A stretch of 6,066 bases of DNA from Anaerolineales bacterium UBA5069 (GTDB lineage: Bacteria; Chloroflexota; Anaerolineae; Caldilineales; Caldilineaceae). The stretch is from contig DIAV01000307.1 in NCBI GenBank assembly GCA_002415895.1, forward strand, positions 3,505-9,570, given 5' to 3'. The translations under genes and the position numbers were made by a program. The number at the start of each line of letters is the position of its first letter. The stretch's first letter is position 1. The notes under the pieces were generated by a model. The model was not told the DNA's origin and made no database searches. It worked only from the letters and a program-made list of their open reading frames with translations. Positions 1-5,896 of the stretch are shown here, in pieces.

Positions 1-354
1 CTTGAGGCCTATCGCCAGGGCACGGAGCCTTTCGGCCTCTGGCTGTGGCTGCCGGACTACCGCGATTCCAATGACTACCTTGAGTTCCTGCCCGAGGGCG
101 TAGTGGGCACCCGCACTGGCTGGGTGGACGCCACCGGCAGCGATGAAATCAAGGCCATTCGCGATGCTGCAAAGGTTGAGACCGACACACCGGCGCGCAT
201 TGAGCTCTTCACACAGATGCAAAACTATCTCATCGAGTCCGGCCCCTACGCTGCGGTTGTACAGCCGGGGCTGCAGGTTGGGCTGAGCAAGGCTGTGCAG
301 GGCTTCGTCTACAACCCGCAGTGGCGTGTAGACCTGGGCCTGTTGAGCAAGTAG
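1..354 (+). CDS. Oligopeptide-type ABC transporter solute-binding protein, C-terminal part (5' end outside window)
   Basis: This is the last 117 codons of an extracytoplasmic binding protein of the SBP_bac_5 (DppA/OppA/NikA) family, read in frame from base 1 to the TAG at 352-354. The start, signal peptide and ligand-binding lobes lie upstream of the window. The C-terminal fold is recognisable from a WLWLPDYRDSNDYLEF segment, equivalent to the family's W-x-x-DY-x-D-x-x-(N/D) motif. After that come the ETDTPARIELFTQMQNYL helix, SGPYAAVVQPG, and the closing GFVYNP and DLGLLSK. In this family the protein captures peptides, or sometimes nickel, glycosides or opines, outside the membrane and hands them to the permeases. 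Two matching permease genes follow directly. The ligand cannot be read from the C-terminus, so a peptide substrate is only the default guess. A strong hairpin directly follows the stop codon. Confidence 0.9.
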   Translation, partial: LEAYRQGTEPFGLWLWLPDYRDSNDYLEFLPEGVVGTRTGWVDATGSDEIKAIRDAAKVETDTPARIELFTQMQNYLIESGPYAAVVQPGLQVGLSKAVQGFVYNPQWRVDLGLLSK

Positions 355-365
355 TCGCTTCTGTA

Positions 366-401
366 CGTGTGCAGGGCCGCGCTGCCGCGGCCCTGCACAC
401 G
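366..401 (+). terminator. Strong GC-rich hairpin between binding protein and permease genes
   Basis: A perfect 15-bp inverted repeat has arms at 367-381 (GTGTGCAGGGCCGCG) and 386-400 with a 4-nt loop CTGC. A C-G pair at 366/401 extends it to 16 bp. It starts 12 nt after the binding-protein stop codon. The downstream tract is only moderately T-rich (GGCTTCTTTGCTTG), so this may be a leaky terminator or a 3'-end stabiliser rather than a full stop. Such hairpins often sit between binding-protein and permease genes, where they keep the binding-protein transcript more abundant than the membrane components. That role is inferred here; the stem itself is directly visible. Confidence 0.6.
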
Positions 402-454
402 GCTTCTTTGCTTGTGCGCCTTCGTCACCTTCACACCAGTCTACTTGTCGCCAC

Positions 455-1477
455 ATGCCCGTCTATCAATACATCCTCCGCAGACTTGTCCTCACCATCC
501 CGCTGCTGATCGGCATAACGCTGATCGCATTTGTGATCTCGCATGCCGTGCCCGCCGACCCGGTAACCGCCAATTTGGGCCAGAAGGCGATGTCGGACCC
601 GGAGATTGTTGCTGCATTCCGCGCCGAGTGGGGGCTGGATGACCCGCTTGCTGTGCAATATGGCCGCTATTTGGGCAATCTGGTGCAGGGCGACATGGGG
701 CGCTCCATCAAGACGCGCCGCGCCGTGCTGGAGGATCTGCGCGCGTATCTGCCTGCCACCATTGAGCTGGCGACGGCGGCGATCCTGTTCGGCGTCACTG
801 TTGGGCTTATCTTTGGCGTGCTCTCTGCGCTCAAGCGTAACTCGTGGCTCGATCATATTGTGCGCGTCATCTCGCTGCTGGGGGTGAGCGTGCCTGTCTT
901 TTGGCTGGCGTTGCTGGCGCTCTATATCTTCTATGCGTGGCTGGGGGTGGCTGCCGGGCCAGGGCGGCTGGATGTGGGCATGACACCGCCGCCCCATGCC
1001 ACAGGGCTTTACACTGTGGATGCGCTGCTGGCCGGCCAGTGGAATGTCTTCTTCAACGCGCTGTGGCATTTGGCGCTGCCGGCTTTGGTGCTGGGCAGTT
1101 TTACCACGGGTGTGATTACACGCGTCACCCGCTCGGCCATGCTCGACGTACTCAGCCAGGAGTACATGCGTACCGCCCACGCCAAGGGGCTGGCCCCGCG
1201 TGTGGTCATTACACAGCACGCGCTGCGCAACGCACTGATTCCAATTGTCACGGTGATTGGTTTCTCTTACGGCAACCTGCTTGCCGGGACTGTGCTTACG
1301 GAGAGCATTTTTGCGTGGCCGGGGATTGGACAGTACGCCTACCGTGCCTCGACATCGCTCGACTTTCCGGCGATTATGGGCGTGAGTCTGCTGATTGCCA
1401 TCATCTTTATTGCTGTGAATCTGGTTGCCGATGTGCTCTATTTCTCGCTTGATCCACGCTTGCGCGCGCAGGCCTAG
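455..1477 (+). CDS. ABC transporter permease, DppB/OppB type
   Basis: This 340-residue inner-membrane permease is normal for the family (about 305-340 aa). It should pair with the next gene product to form the translocation channel of a peptide-type importer. The N-terminus MPVYQYILRRLVLTIPLLIG is typical of DppB, with the first membrane segment at about 10-30. Further hydrophobic segments lie near 101-125, 136-162, 204-224, 263-281 and 306-329. The cytoplasmic EAA loop that docks the ATPase is at about 236-263 (EYMRTAHAKGLAPRVV, then ALRNALIP), and the family ending SLDPRLR is at 331-337. No convincing Shine-Dalgarno sequence precedes the ATG; the start is chosen because the protein begins exactly where family members do. 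The gene starts 100 nt after the binding-protein stop, beyond the hairpin, and 12 nt separate it from the next permease. Substrate specificity is not readable from the permease. Confidence 0.93.
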   Translation: MPVYQYILRRLVLTIPLLIGITLIAFVISHAVPADPVTANLGQKAMSDPEIVAAFRAEWGLDDPLAVQYGRYLGNLVQGDMGRSIKTRRAVLEDLRAYLPATIELATAAILFGVTVGLIFGVLSALKRNSWLDHIVRVISLLGVSVPVFWLALLALYIFYAWLGVAAGPGRLDVGMTPPPHATGLYTVDALLAGQWNVFFNALWHLALPALVLGSFTTGVITRVTRSAMLDVLSQEYMRTAHAKGLAPRVVITQHALRNALIPIVTVIGFSYGNLLAGTVLTESIFAWPGIGQYAYRASTSLDFPAIMGVSLLIAIIFIAVNLVADVLYFSLDPRLRAQA

Positions 1478-1489
1478 GTTATCCTTGCC

Positions 1490-2395
1490 ATGAGTGCCGT
1501 CTCTACTGCATCACCCCGCCCCAGCACTGTCGGCGCACCTGTGCGCCTGCAAAAGAGCGCCGCAGCAACCACATGGAGCTTTTTGCGCGCCAATCCGCTC
1601 GCTCTGATTGGCGTGACGCTTGTCATCTTCTGGGTTGTCGTCAGCCTCACTGCGCCGTGGCTGGTCCCCTTCTCGCCCACGCAGCAATCCATTCCCGACA
1701 GGCTACAGCCGCCCAGCGCCGCGCATTGGTTTGGCACAGATCAACTGGGCCGCGACGTTTTCAGCCGCGTGCTCTACGGCGGCAGGCTTTCACTCCCCGC
1801 AGGCATTGCTGTGATTGTGATTGCAGGTATTGTGGGCACAATTGTGGGCGCGCTGGCCGGTTATATTGGTGGCTGGTTTGATGAAGTGCTCATGCGTGTG
1901 ACAGAGGTCTTCATCGCGTTTCCCACAATCATTCTCGCCATGGCCATTGCTGCGGCGCTGGGGCCCAGCCTAATCAATGCAATCCTGGCTATGGTTGTGG
2001 TGTGGTGGCCCAACTATGCACGCGTTGTGCGCGCGCTTGTGCTGAGCGTGAAGTCGCGCGATTTTGTTGAGGCGTCGGCTGCCATTGGCACACGGCGCAC
2101 GCGCATTCTCTGGCGCACTGTGTTGCCCAACTGTCTGGCGCCGGCCATTGTGTTGGCGACAATTGACCTTGGCAATGCTATTCTGATCTTCGCCGGGTTG
2201 AGCTTTCTTGGCCTGGGCCCGCCCCCCAACACACCCGAGTGGGGGCGCATGATTGCCGACGGTATTGAGTACTTTGACCAATGGTGGATTGCTGCCTTCC
2301 CCGGCCTGGCGATCTTCACGGTGGTAATGGCCTTCAATTTTATCGGCGACGCCATTCGCGACGCGCTCGATCCCCGCCTGCGCAAGACGTTGTAA
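1490..2395 (+). CDS. ABC transporter permease, DppC/OppC type
   Basis: This 301-residue permease is the partner of the upstream DppB-type protein. A polar N-terminal stretch of about 30 residues is followed by a first membrane helix near 36-56. The OppC-type N-terminal motif HWFGTDQLGRDVFSRVLYGG then falls at 79-98. More hydrophobic segments are near 101-127, 140-158, 160-175, 216-240 and 267-288. The EAA loop is at about 191-214 (DFVEASAAIGTRRTRILWRT then VLPN), and the C-terminus has the usual GDAIRDALDPRLRK ending. The gap to the previous stop is 12 nt, so the two permeases are almost certainly co-transcribed. A weak TAGG overlapping the upstream stop is the only Shine-Dalgarno candidate. 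No ATPase (DppD/DppF-like) gene follows, so these subunits must be upstream of the window or elsewhere in the genome. Confidence 0.93.
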   Translation: MSAVSTASPRPSTVGAPVRLQKSAAATTWSFLRANPLALIGVTLVIFWVVVSLTAPWLVPFSPTQQSIPDRLQPPSAAHWFGTDQLGRDVFSRVLYGGRLSLPAGIAVIVIAGIVGTIVGALAGYIGGWFDEVLMRVTEVFIAFPTIILAMAIAAALGPSLINAILAMVVVWWPNYARVVRALVLSVKSRDFVEASAAIGTRRTRILWRTVLPNCLAPAIVLATIDLGNAILIFAGLSFLGLGPPPNTPEWGRMIADGIEYFDQWWIAAFPGLAIFTVVMAFNFIGDAIRDALDPRLRKTL

Positions 2396-2459
2396 TGATC
2401 AACGCACTATCGTAGCCCATTAACTTTTTTATTTAGCTAGACGGAGATGCACCTTTACC

Positions 2460-3605
2460 ATGCCCGATTATTCCGCCCGATTGCAGCGCGTGCAGGCGCA
2501 AATGCGTGCCCAGAACGTGGACTTGCTCTTCCTCAGCCGCTCGGCCAACCTGAGTTACGTAACCGGCCTGCTGCGCGAACAGCCCAACTATGGCAATACC
2601 ATGTACCCGGGTGAGTGGCTTACGGGCGCGTGGGTGCCCGTAGACGGCGCGCCCATCCTCACACTGCCCAAAATGGTGGCCGACTTCCATGCTGTGCAGT
2701 CGGGCGACATGGAGGTGCGCGTGCTGGGCGCGGGCGACAACGGCCTGCCTACCGCAGCCGCCGTGCTCGACAGCCTGCACACGCCCGCAGGCGCACGCAT
2801 TGCCATTGAAGATCGGGCCTGGGCTGAGAGCCTCATCAACCTGCAGGCGCTGCGCCCGCAGGCTACATTCAGCCAGGCATCGGCGCTGCTGGGGCCGCTG
2901 CGCCGCATTAAGGACGCCGACGAAATCCAGATCATGCGCGAGGCAGGCGCAGTGACCGAGGCTGCTTTTGCCGCTACCTTGCCCCAACTCAGACACGGCA
3001 TGACGAATCTGGACCTGATTACTGAAGTGAACTTCCAGATGCGCCGCAATGGCGCAACCTGCGATTCCTTCGTTACCTCCTTCTACAATATGGGGCGCAA
3101 TTATCCCTTCGACTTTCACAATCGCGATGAAGTGCTGCTGATTCCGCTGGATGCGCCTGTTTCGATTTCCTTTGATTTTGGCGCGGTCTACAAGGATTAT
3201 TGCTATGACTTTGGCCGCTCGCTCTTTTTTGGCGAGCCGGACGCCGAGTACCGGCGCATTTACGCGCTGGTCATGGCCTCGCAGGCGGCGGGCATTGCCG
3301 CGCTGCACGTGGGCAACACCTGCGAAGCGGCCGACGCGGCGGCGCGCGCCGTCATTGCCGAGGCCGGCTATGGTGAGGCCTTCCGCCATCGCTTGGGGCA
3401 TGGCATTGGCATGGATGTACACGAGCCCCCGTTCCTCACTGCGGGCGATGCAACCGTACTGGAAGAAGGCATGTGCTTCACGGCTGAGCCGAGCATCTTC
3501 ATGCCCCACATTATGGGCGCGCGCGTCGAAGATGTGGTTGTTGTGCGCCCGGGCGCAGGCGAGCCGCTCACCAGTGGCTTCCAGGAGTTGCTTGTCATAG
3601 GCTAA
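2460..3605 (+). CDS. M24 family metallopeptidase (Xaa-Pro aminopeptidase/prolidase-like)
   Basis: This 381-residue protein has the creatinase/aminopeptidase P layout. An N-terminal creatinase-like domain (about 5-135) precedes a pita-bread catalytic domain (about 155-380). All five dinuclear-metal ligands are visible: D239 (SFDFGA), D250 (CYDFGRS), H314 (LGHGIG), E343 (TAEPSI) and E357 (ARVEDVV). The spacings of 11, 64, 29 and 14 residues match prolidases. The second conserved histidine, H321 in DVHEPP, is also present. It is therefore probably an active cytoplasmic peptidase that cleaves next to proline, or a related C-N hydrolase; creatinase lacks the full metal set, so it is less likely. 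GGAG at 2443-2446 lies 13 nt before the ATG, which is rather far. An ATG at 2447 is out of frame. The gene follows the permeases after 64 nt, suggesting that it processes imported peptides. Confidence 0.92.
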   Translation: MPDYSARLQRVQAQMRAQNVDLLFLSRSANLSYVTGLLREQPNYGNTMYPGEWLTGAWVPVDGAPILTLPKMVADFHAVQSGDMEVRVLGAGDNGLPTAAAVLDSLHTPAGARIAIEDRAWAESLINLQALRPQATFSQASALLGPLRRIKDADEIQIMREAGAVTEAAFAATLPQLRHGMTNLDLITEVNFQMRRNGATCDSFVTSFYNMGRNYPFDFHNRDEVLLIPLDAPVSISFDFGAVYKDYCYDFGRSLFFGEPDAEYRRIYALVMASQAAGIAALHVGNTCEAADAAARAVIAEAGYGEAFRHRLGHGIGMDVHEPPFLTAGDATVLEEGMCFTAEPSIFMPHIMGARVEDVVVVRPGAGEPLTSGFQELLVIG

Positions 3606-3635
3606 GCGCTGCTGTGTCATTTTGGCAATAAGCCC

Positions 3636-3640
3636 AGGAG
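3636..3640 (+). promoter_or_regulatory. Ribosome binding site of the Rid gene
   Basis: AGGAG lies 5 nt before the ATG at 3646. It decides between this ATG and an in-frame TTG at 3622, which has no comparable site and would add eight residues not expected in the family. Confidence 0.75.
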
Positions 3641-3645
3641 TTACG

Positions 3646-4038
3646 ATGCCGCGCACAAGCGTTTCGAGTGGCACAACGTGGGAGGAACTGGCCGGCTACT
3701 GCCGCGCTGTGCGTGTGGGTGACGTGATCCACGTCTCCGGCACCACCGCGACGGGGCCGCAGGGGCTGGTGGGCGGGGATGACCCCGCGGCGCAGGCGGC
3801 CTACGCGCTCGACAAGATTGAGGCCGCCATGCGCAGCCTGGGCGGTGCGTTGGAGGATGTTGTGCGCACACGCGTCTATGTGAGCAACATTCGCCACTGG
3901 GAGGCAGTGGCGCGCGTCCACGGCCAGCGCTTTGCGCACATTCGCCCGGCCAACACGCTGATTGAAGCGCGCCTTGTGGGGCCCGAGTATCTCGTCGAAA
4001 TCGAAGCCGAAGCCATTGTTGGCAGCGCCGAAAAATAG
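3646..4038 (+). CDS. Rid (YjgF/YER057c/UK114) family protein lacking the RidA catalytic arginine
   Basis: This 130-residue protein is the usual size for a small trimeric Rid protein. Family landmarks are YCRAVRVGDVIHVSGTTAT at about 18-36, the helix AAYALDKIEAAMRSLG (51-66), VVRTRVYVSNI (72-82) and the C-terminal RPANTLIEARLVGPEYLVEI (100-119). In RidA the last motif reads PARS, and its arginine (R105 in E. coli) binds the substrate carboxylate and is needed for 2-imino/2-aminoacrylate hydrolysis. Here the equivalent position is N103 (RPANT). The protein therefore belongs with the Rid groups that lack this arginine, whose reactions are poorly defined. The start is the ATG preceded by AGGAG. 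It sits 40 nt after the peptidase and 104 nt before an LLM oxidoreductase, so a role in handling a reactive product of the same pathway is plausible but unproven. Confidence 0.9.
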   Translation: MPRTSVSSGTTWEELAGYCRAVRVGDVIHVSGTTATGPQGLVGGDDPAAQAAYALDKIEAAMRSLGGALEDVVRTRVYVSNIRHWEAVARVHGQRFAHIRPANTLIEARLVGPEYLVEIEAEAIVGSAEK

Positions 4039-4061
4039 GACGCTGGACGAAACAACCTTGA

Positions 4062-4108
4062 ATGCGAATGAGCACGGATGCAATCCGTGCTCATTCGCGT
4101 CATCCGCG
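4062..4108. repeat. Perfect 16-bp inverted repeat with a 9-bp tandem repeat, repeat-element-like
   Basis: Arms at 4064-4079 (GCGAATGAGCACGGAT) and 4083-4098 are perfectly complementary around a 3-nt loop GCA. A T-G wobble and an A-T pair extend the stem to 18 bp (4062-4100). The right arm runs into an imperfect 9-bp tandem repeat, TCATTCGCG (4091-4099) and TCATCCGCG (4100-4108). No T-tract follows, so it is not a standard terminator. The run of ATTCGCG/ATCCGCG-like units resembles the dispersed intergenic palindromes found in many copies in some environmental bacteria. With one copy in the window this cannot be confirmed. It lies between the Rid stop and the ribosome binding site of the oxidoreductase, so in RNA it could also affect expression of that gene. 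Confidence 0.7.
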
Positions 4109-4127
4109 TACACCATGCGAAAACAAA

Positions 4128-4133
4128 GAGGAG
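4128..4133 (+). promoter_or_regulatory. Ribosome binding site of the LLM oxidoreductase gene
   Basis: GAGGAG, within AAAGAGGAG, ends 9 nt before the ATG at 4143. It fixes the start there instead of at the in-frame ATGs at 4062 and 4068, whose extra residues would be encoded by the hairpin repeat. Confidence 0.8.
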
Positions 4134-4142
4134 TCACGCGCT

Positions 4143-5141
4143 ATGCGTTTCAGTCTGCGGTTGAACAACGACTTGCCCGTATCCGAATATGTTGCGCTGG
4201 CGCAGGCCGCCGAGGCCGCGGGCTTTGACCAGTTCTGGGTGAGCAATGATCTCTTTCTGCGCTTTGGCCCAGCTATCCTGCTGAGCGTGGCCCATGCCAC
4301 CACGCGCCTCGAGGTGGGCACGGGCATCCTCAACCCCTACACCTTTCATCCGGCCGAAATGGCCATGCTGGCCGCCACCATGGATGAACTCACCGGCAAC
4401 CGCTTCAACCTGGGATTGGCAGCGGGGGCCGGCGAGTTCCTCAAGTGGGTTGGCATTGAGCAGGACGCTCCACTGGCGACCGTGCGCGAGACGATTGCCG
4501 CCGTGCGCGCGCTGTTGCGAGGCGAGCGCGTGCCGCTGGATGGGCGCGCCCTGCATTGGAGCGATGAGGCCTATTTGCGCTTCACTGCGCCGCGCGTCAC
4601 GCCCATCTACATTGGCGCGATGGGGCCGAAGATGCTCGAATTAGCCGGTGAAGTGGCCGACGGCGCGCTGCCGCTGCTCTTTCCACCCGAGCATTACTAT
4701 GGTGTGCAGCCGCTGATCGCCGCGGGTGAGGCGCAGCGCGACCCTGCGCTGGGCGCGCTGGACTTTGCCGCGTGCATCTGGGTTTCGCTGGCGGAGGATC
4801 ACGCTGCGGCGCGCCGCGTCCTGGCGCAGAAGGTGGCCTACTACGGCCACGCGCTGGGGCCGCTGTTGTGGGCGCGCCTGGGGCTTGTGCGCGCCGACTT
4901 CAACGCGATTGAGCAGGCCATGATGGTGGAGCGCGATGAGGAGAAGGCCATTAACCTGGTGGATGCGCGCATGTTGCGCATTGGCGTTGTAGGGGGCGCA
5001 GCCGAGGTCATTAAGCGGCTGGAGCCACTGGTGGCCGCAGGCGCCACGCACCTGAGCTTTGGCCCGCCCCTGGGGCCGGACCGCCTCGCGGCCGTGGAGA
5101 TTCTCAGGCAGGTTGTTGCGCACTTCAAGCGCGGTGCATAG
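4143..5141 (+). CDS. Luciferase-like (LLM class) flavin/F420-dependent oxidoreductase, Mer-like
   Basis: This 332-residue protein has the bacterial luciferase-like TIM-barrel pattern and a typical length. Landmarks are AAEAAGFDQFWVSNDLF at 22-38, LEVGTGILNPYTFHPAEMA (56-74), MDELTGNRFNLGLAAGAGEF (80-99), ETIAAVRALLRGE (116-128), PIYIGAMGPKMLELAGEVAD (154-173) and the C-terminal ATHLSFGPPLGPD (301-313). The GTGILNPYTFHPA block and the FGPPLGPD ending resemble methylenetetrahydromethanopterin reductase (Mer) and related F420-dependent enzymes. F420 is therefore the more likely cofactor, but FMN use cannot be ruled out from sequence alone. The substrate is unknown. It is the last plus-strand gene and ends 28 nt from the convergent response regulator. 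Its 104-nt leader contains a perfect palindrome. Confidence 0.9.
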   Translation: MRFSLRLNNDLPVSEYVALAQAAEAAGFDQFWVSNDLFLRFGPAILLSVAHATTRLEVGTGILNPYTFHPAEMAMLAATMDELTGNRFNLGLAAGAGEFLKWVGIEQDAPLATVRETIAAVRALLRGERVPLDGRALHWSDEAYLRFTAPRVTPIYIGAMGPKMLELAGEVADGALPLLFPPEHYYGVQPLIAAGEAQRDPALGALDFAACIWVSLAEDHAAARRVLAQKVAYYGHALGPLLWARLGLVRADFNAIEQAMMVERDEEKAINLVDARMLRIGVVGGAAEVIKRLEPLVAAGATHLSFGPPLGPDRLAAVEILRQVVAHFKRGA

Positions 5142-5169
5142 ATTGCGGCGGCGCACGGCCTGTAACGCG

Positions 5170-5829
5170 CTAGCCGCCTTCCAACGCGTCTCCTAAACCA
5201 GCCTTGCGCGCCCGCACAATGGCTTCACTGCGCCCTGCCACCTGCAATTTGTTGAAGATGGACGATACGAGATTGCGCACAGTCTTGGGGCTGATGATGA
5301 GCCGCTCCGCAATACTCTGATTGGTGAGACCCTGCGCAATCAGTGCCAGCACTTCGCGCTCGCGGTCGGTGAGCTCCGGGAATTGCTGCGAGACGGGCGC
5401 GCCTGCAGGACGCGTGAAGAAGCGGATCAATCTGCGCGCCACAGTGGGGCTGAAGATTGCCTCACCGTTGGCTACGGCGCGCACCGCGCGCAGCGTCTCA
5501 TCCCCCTCCACGCCCTTGATCAAATAGCCGCGCGCCCCGGCCCGCATTGCGCCGAACACCGAGTCATCGTCAAACATGGTGACAACCAGGACGTTCGCCT
5601 GGGGCATGGCGTGCAGAATCCGGCGCGTCGCCTCAATACCGTTAATGTCGGGCAGGTTCAGATCCATGATGATGACGTTGGGCTGCAACACAATACAATG
5701 TTCAATCGCGTCCAGACCGCTGCCCGCCTCGCCAACCACCTCAATTGCGGGATCACTCTGCAGCAGCGCGCGCATGCCGAAGCGGAAGACAGGGTGATCG
5801 TCAACTATCAGAACGCGCAACGTTTCCAT
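5170..5829 (-). CDS. NarL/FixJ-type two-component response regulator (REC + LuxR HTH)
   Basis: This 219-residue DNA-binding regulator has full NarL-family length. The receiver domain (about 4-120) shows the acidic pair D10/D11 in VLIVDDHPVF, the phospho-acceptor D56 in IIMDLNLPDINGIE, T84 in VLVVTMFDDD and K105 in GYLIKG, so it should be phosphorylatable. A short linker rich in Arg and Pro leads to the LuxR-type helix-turn-helix (about 151-215): ELTDREREVLALIAQGLTNQ and then ISPKTVRNLVSSIFNKLQV. The minus-strand ATG is preceded by GAGG (plus 5834-5837) with a 4-nt spacer. It lies 57 nt downstream of the kinase gene and forms a classic kinase-regulator operon with it. Target genes are not identifiable. 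The neighbouring transport block converges on it and is a possible but unsupported target. Confidence 0.95.
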   Translation of the reverse strand: METLRVLIVDDHPVFRFGMRALLQSDPAIEVVGEAGSGLDAIEHCIVLQPNVIIMDLNLPDINGIEATRRILHAMPQANVLVVTMFDDDSVFGAMRAGARGYLIKGVEGDETLRAVRAVANGEAIFSPTVARRLIRFFTRPAGAPVSQQFPELTDREREVLALIAQGLTNQSIAERLIISPKTVRNLVSSIFNKLQVAGRSEAIVRARKAGLGDALEGG

Positions 5830-5833
5830 GCAA

Positions 5834-5837
5834 CCTC
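5834..5837 (-). promoter_or_regulatory. Ribosome binding site of the response regulator
   Basis: GAGG on the minus strand, 4 nt before the ATG, supports the chosen start. It lies 7 nt beyond the distal arm of the hairpin region described at 5845-5896, close enough for RNA folding there to influence access to it. Confidence 0.6.
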
Positions 5838-5844
5838 AATCGTT

Positions 5845-5896
5845 TGAGCAGCGGTTTGTCGGCAACTTTCGGTGAGCAGCCGCTGCTCACCGAAAG
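5845..5896 (-). promoter_or_regulatory. Hairpin with a competing alternative stem between kinase and response regulator
   Basis: A perfect 14-bp inverted repeat has arms CTTTCGGTGAGCAG at 5866-5879 and CTGCTCACCGAAAG at 5883-5896, with a 3-nt loop. A second copy of the arm core, TGAGCAGCGG at 5845-5854, is exactly complementary to 5880-5889. The kinase-side arm can therefore form either the 14-bp stem or a 10-bp stem with a 25-nt loop, but not both. The kinase stop codon (5887-5889) lies inside the shared arm. No T-run follows on either strand, so this is not an intrinsic terminator. Attenuation, translational coupling or transcript processing are possible roles, inferred from position alone. 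Confidence 0.55.

Noticed and set aside
431..1219. Open reading frame of 262 codons on the minus strand opposite the DppB-type permease
   Set aside because: The product is a polar His/Arg/Gln-rich sequence without family motifs, lying entirely against a clear permease gene.
2421..2432. T-run after the second permease as an intrinsic terminator
   Set aside because: No stem precedes the run of six T; the upstream bases do not form a convincing inverted repeat.
3622..3645. TTG start for the Rid protein eight codons upstream
   Set aside because: It has no ribosome binding site, whereas AGGAG lies 5 nt before the ATG at 3646 and the shorter product has normal family length.
2433..3674. Open reading frame of 413 codons on the minus strand opposite the M24 peptidase
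   Set aside because: The product shows no recognisable domain and is rich in Arg, His, Ala and Gly, as expected from reading a GC-rich gene backwards. The plus-strand gene has complete catalytic motifs and explains the region.
4062..4142. In-frame N-terminal extension of the oxidoreductase by 27 codons
   Set aside because: These codons are the palindromic repeat itself, there is no ribosome binding site before 4062, and GAGGAG sits correctly before the ATG at 4143, which matches the family's N-terminus.
5142..5180. Bidirectional terminator in the convergent gap between oxidoreductase and response regulator
   Set aside because: Only a 6-bp GGCGGC/GCCGCC match with a long loop is visible and there are no T-tracts, so it cannot be told from chance in GC-rich DNA.
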